This document shows positions 29,770-40,685 of a stretch of 64,000 nucleotides of DNA, in pieces; the first letter of the stretch is position 1, and each line of letters opens with the position of its first letter. The notes under the pieces were generated by a model, which did no database searches, was not told the DNA's origin, and saw only the letters and a list, made by a program, of their open reading frames with translations. Source of the stretch: Chanos chanos (Eukaryota > Chordata > Actinopteri > Gonorynchiformes > Chanidae); assembly GCF_902362185.1 (NCBI RefSeq), contig NC_044495.1, positions 36,451,711-36,515,710 on the forward strand. Reading direction: 5' to 3'. The translations under genes and the position numbers were made by a program.

Positions 29770-32700
29770 ACACTAGTAGAGATAGGCCTGTGTGTGTGAG
29801 AGACAACCCAGCAGTGTGGAGATGTAGGTGTTCGTGGTTTATGAGCGTGTTTGTGGTGAGAGTGCGTGTGTGCGTGTGTGTGTGTGTGTGCACCTTTCAG
29901 GGAGGCCTGAGTCTCTGAGTGGTAGACCAGTAGTGTGGAGACATAGGAGAGAACATGCTGCCAGTTCACTTCATGAGTCTCTAAAATCTGCTGCAGCTGA
30001 GAGAGCAGCTCCTCCATACTGAAGAGTACGCTCAGCTAAAGAGAGCGAGAGAAAAAATTATCACAGTCGATGCTTTGGCAATACATAGTCAATTAGACTG
30101 GACAGACTAATAACATGGCTTAAATTTCAAATGAATTCAATTGGAGGAAAGAAGGGGGTGGAGACAGAAGAAAGGTGGGACTTTTACCACTCTACTGGCA
30201 GATTTATTCATACTGACAATGCCCCCAAAGGAATGGTTTGTTTTATTTATTTATTTTTCTGTCCATCATCATGTTCTTACCAAATCTGCAGAGAGAAATT
30301 AGATGCACTCTGATGGGTGTGATAGCAAAGATTAAAGATGCTAACATTAGCATCCCCCGTATACAGGAACAATGAGAGTAATGAGACTCCAGTTTGGCCT
30401 GTTCAATTCTTAGGCTCATGCACTCCCATTATCTCCAGATATTGATGCTCATTGTTAGCATTGTGAAAGCTACAGCCAGAGGATCGCATTAAATTTGCAT
30501 CACTTTTACATAAGGTGCGAACATAAGGTGAAAAAGATCTTTATATATCTCCTACTGCATCAGTAACGTCTTTAGCAACCTTGTATGCATTCGAAGGAGG
30601 AAAACCACAACTCAGAAAACAAGAAGAGATATTACTAAACCAACAAGATCCTTTTGAGGGAACCTTAAGAAGCCAAACCAGTTGCACGAAGGTGATCAGT
30701 AGTAACAGACCGTGAAAAACCACCTCCTCTAACATTCAAGACCATCTCATATTCACCTTACAAAAGAGGGCAGTCAGCGGTGGGCTGGACTTGGCGAAGC
30801 TCCATTCACTTTGCATAGTGATGGCATCAGACACTGTGGAAGGTTAAGGTACAGTGAGAGGAAGGCCAGGTCAGAGGTGTACAGAGAGACGTGGTTAGAA
30901 GAGCACGCAGGAACACAAAGCCTGTCCACGCATCACGTCAAGCCTTTGACATGACTTAGTGCCTGGGGGTTTGACATGACTTAGTGCCTGGGGGTTTGAC
31001 ATGACTTAGTGCCTGGGGGTTTGACATGACTTAGTGCCTGGGGGTGGGGTGAGGTGCTTTTTCTGTCGTTATTACCTTTGAAGCGCGGCCGGTGTGTGAG
31101 TACGACCGTGAGGGAATGTGTGAAGAACCGGCGCAGGGAATCACTGGAGACAGACACCCCAAAACACGAGGTCTTGTACACGTGACCCCTGCATCGCATG
31201 AAGGTTACACTCCTGTTAATTAACATCTGTTCCAATACCTTTTACTAAACACAGCACCACAAACATCGTAGAACAGTCACATATCACATGTGTGTGTGTG
31301 TGTGTGTGTGTGGTATTAAGATATACATATGTATGTATGTATAAATATAGATATAGATACAGAGATATAGATATAAAGATAGATATAGACAAAGACATAG
31401 ATATAAACATAGATATAGATATAGATATAGATACACATATTTGTGTGCTGTTGAGGAGCCCACCCACCATACTTCAACTGCCGGTTTCTCAGGTTGTGGT
31501 GCCTGTTTGTCACCCAAAGAATCCAGCAGCCCTAGATTTTTTTGGGGGTGAAAGACATAAAGTAAAAATCCAAAAGAAAGTTACAGTTCACTGTGGTATA
31601 CCCCGAAACCCATAGAGCACACACTGCTGTCAAAAATAAAACCAGACCATCCAGCATTTTAATTACATCTCCACCCTGCAGAGGAAAGGTTTGTTTTATT
31701 CATGCACATTAAAACTCTATGGAGGGGAAAAGGAGAGAGAGAGAGAGGGAGAGAGAGAGAGAGAGCGAGAGAGAGAGAACTGCACAGACAAACAGAGAGA
31801 GAAGTGATAAATAGCAGAGTCACTCACAAGCGAGCATGCTGTCCAATACAGAGCAGCAGAGCTGAGAGAGCTTCCTGTCAGAGCCTGCCCCGCCCGAGTT
31901 CTGGGATTCCTCAAAACCGATCCGCACGAGTACAGACAGCACCGCTACACACAACACAGAACAAGGACTCAGGCTACAAAGCAGTCATTAAATTAGTGCA
32001 GACAGTATCACACAGCATGACTGTCTCCAGTCCAAACGAATCAGCCTGATGTGATGAATATGCCCCCACTTTATGTACACCTACAGCATATCCACCAGTG
32101 AGGGACAGAAATTTACCCACAACAGTTTAAAATAGTTCCCTCACACATTCCTAACAACTGTACAATACAGAGAACATAGAATGAAAATAAATATGACCAT
32201 TAGAATAGTGAGACAGCACAACTAGTGTAGAACATGTGATGGATAAACACTAGCAACATCCTAGAGGATAGGAAGTGAAACAGAAAGTATGAAAGAGAGA
32301 AAGAGAAAGAAATACAAAAACATACGGAAAGAATCAGAGAGAGAGAGTGAAAAAAAAAAAATCATCTTACTGGAAAGAATGTGTTTTCTCATTTCCTCAT
32401 CTTCCTGTTCTGTGGTTGTAAAATCACACAAAGTCTGCAACTGTGTCCTCAGCCATGTACTGAATCTGCTTTCACTGGAAACAAACAAAGAAAGAAACAA
32501 ACAAATAAATAAATGAATACACATGCACATTTACAGCAGATGGGCAATGCAAACGCATCTGAGCCCAATACTCCTCTATCTTCCACTTCTCTGTCCTTGC
32601 TCCCCTGACTCCAAAACGGAAAACTGACTAGATTAATGGAATCATGATGAAAATAATTAAAATAATGCACAATTCAAGCTGCTTCCAGTGACTAATCCAA

Positions 32701-35187
32701 TTAGAATATTCACTCTGTAGTATCAGGACATCCCATCAGACAAGCAAGCACATCAATACACACTAAAGAATGACATAACTTCTGGTTAAACTGTAAAGAG
32801 TCTTTACTTGGTGAACTCAAATACATGATTAATCTGCAGAAACATCTAACACCAGTGAGATTTGTTGCCAACCTGAATCAATCAAGCTTAAAATATGATT
32901 AATGTGCACTGTTCTGGCGAGATCAATATGATTGACTGAGGAACAACAAAATTAAATTTTACTTGCGCTTGGCAGTATTCACACATTTGACGTGCTGTCG
33001 TACCTTTCCAGCATGTAGTCCAGTGAGAGGATATTCTGAGAGTGAACGTGGTACACCACTTCCAGTTTAGGCTGTTTATAGGTATTTAGTCACCAAAAAA
33101 GTACAAAAAAAAAAAAAAAAACCACACACACACACACACACAAAAACATAATTAGTCCTCTCTTCACAAGTTCTTCATAGAAACATAGTCATCATTCAAA
33201 AAACAGCATGTACAGAGTAATTTCTTGACAGGGTGTAAAAAAAAATGCCCACAGACACACCTGTCTACACATCCTAGTGGAGGCTTCCCACTGATTTTCT
33301 TTTCCTGTGACTAAGGGCTGAATTCTAATTTTTATTCTAAATCTTACCCTAACCAGGCACTTTGTTTCACAATGGGACCAGTCAAATGTTTCCATTAAGT
33401 CAGATATACATACACATATTCTTATGGAGACACATACACGCACACACACACACACACCTGAACTCTCCAATACTCTTGGAAGAAGAGCTCCGGGCTAAAA
33501 GCTCCCACAGACAGGAGTTGTCGAGCGGACTGCAGTAATGGATACAGCCTAGCCTGGAAAGAACACACACACACTCCTGAGGGCCATACACATACATACA
33601 CAACAGACTACACAGAACACACAGCCATCAGACTACAGCAGTATGTTATCTAATCTTAATGAATGGTTAAACCAACTGATAGTGACCATGTACATAGTCA
33701 GAGAAAATTAAAAACATACCCAACAAACACAATTACCAAAAGTTTAAACTCTTAACAACCAAACACAACTAAGGAAACAGTGACGGGGTATACCCTCTGA
33801 GTGCAGTTAAGGAGAACACTGTCTCTGTCTCCCTCCACATGTGCTGTCAGCTCCAGGACCCTCTGTGACACCACCCTGACGGAAAGAACCCCGACTGGGA
33901 CAGCCAACTCCTCCGCCTGCCGGGACAGCTCATGCACTACACAGACAAACAGCATTAGCAAAGAACGGCAATAATAAAGAGCAGCAATCGGAGAGAAAGC
34001 AGCATTGGTAAGGCTTTAGCAGAAAGAGCATGAGCCATGTAAAGCAAAAACAAACCTCAGTATTGCTATAAAACAGCTTTAACAAAGAACAGCAAAAGCT
34101 ACATTCTAGTGCTAAATTAGATATAATGGGTCCGTTCACAGATCAGCAGAAGCAGCAGCTGGAAAACATGATCTTTCCTTTAAAAAAAAAAAAGAAAAAA
34201 AAAAGGAAAATTATTGGCCACCACAAGCATCTCACCAAGTAAAGAGGCTCCAGCCTCCAATATGGATTTGTGACTTGGTGTACCTTGAAGTCGTCTCTCA
34301 CCATCACAGCTGACTTTGCACACTTTAGGGCTCTGCTGCAGAATTAGGAGACTTAACGTAAGTGACAGAAGACACAGACCGACAGAGGGTCACTTAAATG
34401 GTCTTTGGAAGAGACAACAAATCTTCCTGACCAATCTGGGCATGTTCTTTTTAATTGTGATTCAGTACTATAAAAATTGTGGTTGCATCCAACAATACTG
34501 CAACACAGGCTCCCACAGCATTCAGTCTAAAATCGCACACAAGCTGATTTTAGTACCCACTGTCTTAGATTGTTCTCAGATTGATTTGTGTAGTTACAGA
34601 TAGTCAGGCATTTGTGTAACATCACGTAAAAATATAATCCTTCTTATGATACAACTGACTCTCAGTATATTTATCTACGTGGGTATTTTGACTAAGGAGG
34701 AATTGCAAAATTTTGCAGTTAAGATAGTTCTACAACAGTTCTAAAATTTCACGAGGAATCCAAGACCGTATTACACTTCCATACTGTTGTCCTCTGACCT
34801 TCCCTCTCTCCATCTTTTTCACCCCGAAACTTACTCCCACTTCCTGAATCAAGTCAGAAATGTTTTGGTGTCTGTTCAGCAGCTGGATCGCCGCTCCCTG
34901 GAGCTCTTGTTCTGTCTGCAGCCTTGGTCTCTTCCCAATGCGACTTGCTAAGAGAGTGTGAAGAGGACGTTCTTAAATCCACCTTTCATATGATTACATA
35001 ACTACATTCTCTGTATTTTTCTGTCCCTTTCATACTATATTAAATCTTATGGTGGTCGCACAAAACATTTGCAAGATCAGGTTCATGCAAGTGTCACACT
35101 GTCAGTCTTCAACTCTGACTTACCGACAAGAGACTCTAAAGTGCTTCTTTGGGTGGGTCGTAAAGTATTTGATGTATCCAGAGACAT
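18187..35187 (-). CDS. fanca: fanca, Fanconi anaemia group A protein
   Basis: Core-complex scaffold of the Fanconi anaemia pathway, needed for FANCD2/FANCI mono-ubiquitination at DNA crosslinks. About 40 short exons spread over 17 kb. Start exon 35124-35187, exon 2 34835-34947; others at about 33793-33938, 31074-31200, 29892-30036, 29104-29241, 28259-28373, 28054-28151, 26205-26345, 25601-25702, 24966-25161, 23163-23370, 22598-22730, 22103-22269, 20520-20668, 18909-19062 and 18707-18805; last exon 18187-18297. Close matches to human FANCA include [60 protein letters not shown] and [11 protein letters not shown]. The last exon begins [16 protein letters not shown], matching human DCDPEVSAAL, and runs on in that frame to a stop at 18187. 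Introns are rich in (CA)n and pyrimidine tracts. Exon edges in the middle are approximate. Confidence 0.94.
19544..19625. repeat. Two-copy tandem repeat in fanca intron
   Basis: A unit of about 44 bases containing GCAAACACAAACAGTGC and an AGGCAGGCAGG run occurs twice with slight changes. Confidence 0.75.
24205..24931. mobile_element. Non-autonomous DNA transposon with long terminal inverted repeats in fanca intron
   Basis: The left end starts GGCCCTGTTTACACCTTGCA and continues AAGATCCGATTTTGGTGATC and CGATCACAAGTGGAC. The right end is its reverse complement over about 57 bases with a single mismatch. A TCT trinucleotide flanks both ends, a possible 3-bp duplication. The 727-bp interior has no convincing transposase frame, so this is a MITE-like copy mobilised in trans. 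Its right end lies 34 bases past the 5' splice site of the fanca exon at 24966-25161. The superfamily (PIF/Harbinger-like from the 3-bp duplication) is a guess. Confidence 0.85.
28441..28515. repeat. GA-rich purine tract in fanca intron
   Basis: Nearly pure (GA)n on the plus strand, so a CT tract in the fanca pre-mRNA, about 70 bases upstream of the acceptor of the exon at 28259-28373. Similar tracts occur at 25543-25595 and 31733-31800. Confidence 0.85.
29330..29560 (+). mobile_element. Eroded tRNA-type SINE remnant in fanca intron
   Basis: Text such as AACTGGAAACCAGAGGG, GTTCACGTCCCG, TAGCTGCTGTGGGAC, CTTAACCCAGTG and CCAGGGCACTACACACC resembles, in order, the body of common teleost tRNA-derived SINEs. 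The B-box-like part is degenerate and no clear target duplication is seen, so the copy is old. Confidence 0.5.
29725..29768. repeat. (GT)n microsatellite in fanca intron
   Basis: About 22 GT units. One of at least eight CA/GT arrays in fanca introns; others lie near 21030, 22550, 23370, 26855, 27393-27470, 27991 and 31290. Confidence 0.95.
30946..31045. repeat. 25-bp tandem repeat, four copies
   Basis: The unit begins TTGACATGACTTAGTGCCTG and ends in a short G run. Copies start at 30946, 30971, 30996 and 31021 and are nearly identical, so the expansion is recent. It sits in the fanca intron next to the exon at 31074-31200. Confidence 0.95.
31327..31440. repeat. Imperfect (GATATA)n array in fanca intron
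   Basis: A run of ATAGAT/ATATAGA variants of about 110 bases, directly after a (TG)n tract. It produces long meaningless open frames in several phases. Confidence 0.9.
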
Positions 35188-38100
35188 AGTGGGTTTCGTC
35201 GGTTTCTTGCCTCAGGTCGCTCACATTATTCCGTAATTTGCAAATTAAGCAGTCATGGTAGCTTTAGTCACATTAGTTAGCTCAGTAGGCTCCGATGTAA
35301 ACAGCACTTATTACAACTACAGACAGAAACAAATTACTGTTTAGCCAACAGGTTAACTGTAGAGGAAGTCCGGTGACTTTCTTTTAATAGATTATGTATG
35401 CTTTTATTTGTTTGTATGACATTGAAACTGTGCTATTCTAGCAATGTGACAAAAGAAACAAGCGATAGACTAAGCGGTGGACAGGCCGAGTTCGTTTACC
35501 ACTTCCTTTTATGTATCCTCGCGCGCCCCCAGTTTGAAGCTCTCATTGGCTTGAAGCTACTTTTGGAAAGCCAATCGGCAGCGTTTCTGCAGATGGCTCC
35601 ACCAATCCAGATGTTAGATAGACGAGCAACAGGAAAACAGGCTTGAGGTTCGCTCAAGACAAAACATCCCGGTTCAGTCAACGGTAAAACAAAGGTAAAG
35701 AAGGGTATACCTTTAAGCCTAGCGATGAAAATACAGTTTTTTTTTAATTGAACTGAAAATTTTAATGGTTGCAATACCGTGATGAATATGTCAGTAATTA
35801 GGTGGATACACATTTGAGTAACCCAAAGACCACAAGAGACTGGGCAGTAGCCTGGAATTTAGTTTTCGCTGGTGGCAAGCAGCAAGTATGCAGGCAAATG
35901 TTGTAGAAAAAAAATCGAACTCTACAGAGAAGATATGGGACCAACAGATCAATGCATATTAACGGCTTGCAAGGCTATCGTTTCTCTGTAACTGTCCCTG
36001 TGCCATGTACTGGCAGGCCTACAACTCAAATGTTGTACCATATAATCGATTCAGTGACGGTAGCAGGGGGCAGCTTGTTCATTAGAGTGTTTTCATGACA
36101 TGGTACGCTTCCCTGAATAATTGTGTAAGGCCCATAGTGTATTGCTGCCAAACCCCAGTTTTGCTGTAAACCTTTCTTTACACCACTGATAACAAAAGTA
36201 CTTCAATGTAACTGTAATGAGTTATGGTAATACTAGCTTTGATGTGCTTTCATACTCGTTTAAGAAATCTATATTGAGCCCCTAAAATGTAATTACATCT
36301 CTCAGATCCCTGTATGTTTTGCATATTATCTAACGTAAGGATTTCTGTGTGCGATTCCTTACGTATTCCTGGAGGGTATTCCTGGGTGGCAAGGCACTGC
36401 AGCAGGGAAACCTGTTCTCAGGAACTGAACGGATCTCATTAAAAATTCATACAAGCTGTCTCTTGAATTATTAAGCAACTTTCCTCTATTGTGGCATGAA
36501 TCCATGGCCCAGGAAGTGTAAATACTGGTGCAGTGACATAAGAGGCAGGAAGCTGCATTATTCTGTCATTGGGTAACAGACATGTGCTGACTTTGGCCGA
36601 TGACCTGGTAAACCTCGAGTAGGAAAACCGCAGAGTCTTCAGCAAATAGGAACTCCCATTTGTTCATCATTGCAAAATGAACATGTAATTGGATATGGGT
36701 TCTTTTCATCCTTTGTTGTGAAACCTTCAAATCTCATGGGGTGTTTGTACTTTTCCATGAAGGACTTGCTGGAGACAGACATCGTATTAATAAATCTAAG
36801 ACATATTCAACAGAACTACATAAATGTCATAAAACCACAGCCACACTCTCAAGTCATATTAAGTATGTGAGAGTGATTGGCACTCTGTAAATACATTCAA
36901 ATGGAACTGGAGTCTAAATTTACCCTACACAGCAGGTCCATGTCATTTGTGGGGGGAAGTGAAAAATTTGCAGTTAATACAACTAAAAGCAACCCAAATG
37001 CCAACTGATGTTAATGGCTCTGGAGTGAAGCAAAGCATCCTCTCTAAGGAACTGTCTGATTATTATTGTATCACTAGAAATGTTATGGGAAGATAAACGT
37101 GTTTTACGTCATTACTTTCAGATCATTGTAACCGGGCAGAGAAGAACAGCACATTAAGGCAACAACACAGGCGTTGCAAGACAGATATTAATTTGATATA
37201 AACAAATGTTGAGGATAAAGACACACAACGCATTCCCTCATTCTGTCCTTTAAAATGTTCATTGAATACCCAGTTATAGTCAACCAAGCCAGGTGTGGTG
37301 ATTGTGAACACATAACTGATAACAGACCAGCTTCAACCAAACTCATAATTCATGAAGAAGTACAGCAGGATGGTATCTCCCTAGCAACATCGCCACATTT
37401 CAGGCAGGCCAGCCATGCTATTTAGTTCGAACAACTGAGGAAAGAGGCCAGAGGGAAACGTAGCAATCTGCATTATAATCCGCACATATTAAAGCTAAAT
37501 CTTTTAACTCAAGTTGAAACAAAAGAGTAACAATGGAAAAAATGCAATCTTACTTTTAGGATATTACAGGATAAATGGTTAAGCTACACTAAGACAATAA
37601 TTCCTAATACAAATATGGATTGAACTCTATATTGTGTATAATTATTTAAATTGGTAACTACACAATGGCAAAATGTGCTTTGAAAGACATATGACCACAC
37701 ACTAAGCATGAAATGATGAAACAATACTAATAGTCATGTGAATTTTGATAAATGTAAGAAATTTTTGATGTCATGGTTCCCTGTGCAAATAAAGTTATTT
37801 GTGATGTGTGACTCATCATTTCCCAAGCTTCCGGCTGGTTTTGAGCAAAGAGAACATTTGAGAATGATAAGACTATCACTTGTTCTGACTTGTTTTCATA
37901 CTGTTAGTGAATGGCCTCTGTGTTGATTAAGCCCGATATACCAAGTTAATGAGCTGAACCCAGAGAGCAACATTCCACACGACTCCCTCACATTCCACAG
38001 TCAACAACATGGCTTAAGAAACATTATGGTCCTCACTGCGATAAAAGCAAGCAAAGAACAGAACCTGTAATTGAAAACAGGCAATGAACTTCTCCCTACA

Positions 38101-39275
38101 TTTGTGAACCTCATGTTCTCCCTTCCACCCCCCTTCCTTTTTTCCAGTCATTGTCCTTTTCTCATGCCAGACTTCACATCCTATAATCAGTACTCTGACT
38201 AGCTCCTTCACACTGTCTGTTAATTTCTCACAGTTCCCCTCTGTCTCTCTCTTTTCTCCCTTTCACACAGACACAATCACACACATGCTCCTACATAACC
38301 TACAAAGAGCAACAAAACATGAGTCACATACTGCTATTTTCCAATCTGGACTATGAACCTTGCGAACTTTGCAACAAACGAACAGATAACTATTGACTCA
38401 AACCAGTGCTTTGAATGAGGTGCAACAAACAAACAATCATTGAAGACAAGGGGTAATAATATGTCAGTGAGCTTTGAATTTAGATAAGGATGTAGGCTAT
38501 ATAAAAATGCTGGGAAAGGCACCAACAAGGTCAAGATTCAAAATGGTTGAAGCAACAGGCATATATGCAAACAGGCCTCTGTCCACTTATTTAACAAACA
38601 AAACCTCCCAAAGACATGTACAAGTAAAAAAAAAAAAAAAAACTTCTAGTATTCCAGGCAAAATCACCTTTACATCGCTGCCCTGGTAATAAAGGTTCCA
38701 TTACATTTCATGTTCCATTTAACTGAAGACACTTAATGCTTTTCAAAAATGCATTTATTTATGTTTCAACTCTGTATTATTCAAGTACATGGATTCTCAA
38801 ACACCCTCCTTTGAATCCAGAGAGAACAATCAGTAGCATTCCTCTTTGAAACACGATTCAATTCAAGATCCTGTCTTAAAGACAAGCCAAGTCCCCTCAA
38901 ACAGGTTCCTCCCCATTATACACAGATCATTTGTAAACAGGATACAAAGTAATTATTTCAATTACAAAAAGAAACTTTTTAGAAAAATATCTTTGATAAG
39001 TATTTCTCTTCTGTTTTATTTACATAAGGTTCTTTCCGGTAAAACTGGATTAAAAATAGGGAACTAATGGAACACCACTCAAGTGGACTGGGGGAAAGGC
39101 CTTTGGTTTCAGGACACAAGAAAAATACAATGACAAACAAAATATATTCATTCATTGTCCACCTGTGCAGTGCGACTGGCTGATTCTATGTCTCGTCACC
39201 TCCTGTTCTGTAACGGTTGGTCCATCCGCTAACTGGACTTGAGGGGGTGGGGGGGGGGGGGGTCCATAGCGACAA
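35188..39275. other. Gene-poor interval between fanca and slc10a3
   Basis: The fanca promoter should lie at the left end. Three CCAAT-type boxes occur within 62 bases (ATTGG 35545-35549, CCAAT 35571-35575 and 35602-35606), close to a GC-rich CTCGCGCGCCCCC patch at about 35518-35530. The right end holds the slc10a3 3' UTR, with a minus-strand AATAAA at 39015-39020. Between about 35900 and 38900 I see no gene, RNA or clear transposon; short open frames there lack family features or codon-use signal. Confidence 0.5.
39240..39263. repeat. Poly(G) run in slc10a3 3' UTR
   Basis: A nearly uninterrupted G run on the plus strand (C run in the message), a few bases downstream of the slc10a3 stop codon. 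It could form a G-quadruplex in DNA and is a likely slippage site in sequencing. Confidence 0.85.
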
Positions 39276-40685
39276 TCAGGCGTCGATCCGGGTGGCAGGA
39301 ATTGGTGGGCAGAGCCGTTGGCGGGCGATGTGTGCCAGGACCAAGAGCAGCATCTCTGAGGTGCTGCTGAGGGCCACGATGAAGGGCGCCTGGGAGGCAT
39401 AGTCAGCCTCCTCACGGCGGAAGGACAGTTGCATGACGGCCAGCGCCAAAAGGCTGTTCTGAACACCCACCTCGATACCCACCGTCTTCTTCTGGGGCCC
39501 CGGCAAGCCGGCCAGCCGCGCCATACCGAGGCCCAAAAGCAAACCAAAGACAGGCACAGTCACGCCGACAACCACGATCCGCGGCTGCACGTTGGCAAGG
39601 ATGGAGGCCCCCATCTGGTAGGCCATGAAGATGCCGCCCACGATAAGGATGAAGCTGAAGGGCCGAATGAGCCCCAACAGCACGCGGGTGAGTCCTGGTA
39701 ACCGTACCTTCACCAGCATTCCCAGGGAGATGGGGATGGCAATGAAGAGCAACGTTCCCAGGATCTTGACGAAAGGTACGTGGAGCGCGGCGTGAACCCC
39801 CAGCAGCCAACCATAGAACGCCGAAGACAGGGGCATGGCTGCCGCCGCAACCACCGTGGAGACCAACGTCATGGAGATGGCCAACGTGACGTCTCCCCCC
39901 AGCAGTAAGCTGTAGAGGTAACCTCCACCACCTCCAGGGGCTGAACAGGTGATAACCAGGCCCAGGGACAGAGCCTTGGAGAGGAATGCCATCCTTGACA
40001 GGCCATATGCATACAGAGGCATAACCAGGAACTGCCCCACCACACCCAGGAGCAGAGGAACAGGCCTCTTAAGCAAGCCCCGCAGCACTTCTACATCAAC
40101 CTTGCACCCAAAGGCACACTTGTTGATGAAGATGAGAGGCAAGAGAGCAAACAGTACCGGATTCTCTGAGAAGTGGGAGAGCCCACCCGACTGTAAATGC
40201 CGGGTGGCAGGGTCATCGTCGCCAGGCGCCACCCTGATAGAGAAGTCGGTCCTCTCCTCGATAACAACTGGTTTCGAATTTTGGTCCAAATCTAGTAACT
40301 GGATAAGCAAAGGTGCCGTACCAGCGAAACCTGACCTGATGCTGATAATGTAACTCCTTACCGGTCCTGTGTGCCCGCTGTCTGTAACGTTCAAGATGGA
40401 GAGAACATCGGTGTCCAGCGAACGCACCAGAACCGTTTGCTTCCAGCTCTCCCGTCCTTTCCTGTTCGCGGAGCTCCGGTACTGACTTGAAATAACAATC
40501 ACACCCTTTGTATTCTCTGGAAACTCAAATTCCTGTGAAGTTCCGTCTCCAATATTCAAATACCTTCTGTTGCTGTCAGTCGTCACATTTACTCTGCTGC
40601 TGTTTGTTAGGGAACTAACTGCCGTCGTTTTGTCCGCACCTCCTTTTACCAAGAAGAGACAACAGAATGCTAATATCGTCCTCAT
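39276..40685 (-). CDS. slc10a3: slc10a3, P3 protein (bile acid:sodium symporter family member)
   Basis: Membrane protein of the SLC10 family, an orphan with no established substrate. One uninterrupted frame of 469 residues (human about 477). It starts with a hydrophobic MRTILAFCCLFLV signal-like segment. An extracellular N-terminal domain follows, with RYLNIGDGTSQEFEFPE and GVIVISSQY, both near-identical to human P3. From about residue 170 come the transmembrane segments of the SBF domain, including ENPVLFALLPLIFINKCAFG, GQFLVMPLYAYGL, LLLGGDVTLAISMTLVST and GTLLFIAIPISLGMLVK. Near the C terminus are EVGVQNSLLALAVMQLS and DYASQAPFIVALSSTSEM. GC content is clearly above the surroundings. Flanking genes are all multi-exon. 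Upstream sequence to about 41300 likely holds the promoter. Confidence 0.96.
   Translation of the reverse strand: MRTILAFCCLFLVKGGADKTTAVSSLTNSSRVNVTTDSNRRYLNIGDGTSQEFEFPENTKGVIVISSQYRSSANRKGRESWKQTVLVRSLDTDVLSILNVTDSGHTGPVRSYIISIRSGFAGTAPLLIQLLDLDQNSKPVVIEERTDFSIRVAPGDDDPATRHLQSGGLSHFSENPVLFALLPLIFINKCAFGCKVDVEVLRGLLKRPVPLLLGVVGQFLVMPLYAYGLSRMAFLSKALSLGLVITCSAPGGGGGYLYSLLLGGDVTLAISMTLVSTVVAAAAMPLSSAFYGWLLGVHAALHVPFVKILGTLLFIAIPISLGMLVKVRLPGLTRVLLGLIRPFSFILIVGGIFMAYQMGASILANVQPRIVVVGVTVPVFGLLLGLGMARLAGLPGPQKKTVGIEVGVQNSLLALAVMQLSFRREEADYASQAPFIVALSSTSEMLLLVLAHIARQRLCPPIPATRIDA

Noticed and set aside
30946-31045. CRISPR-like direct repeats
   Set aside because: The repeats are directly contiguous with no spacers, and the host is a vertebrate. 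It is a minisatellite.
36000-38900. Short open frames in the fanca-slc10a3 gap
   Set aside because: All are under 70 codons, AT-driven and without recognisable motifs or flanking splice signals.
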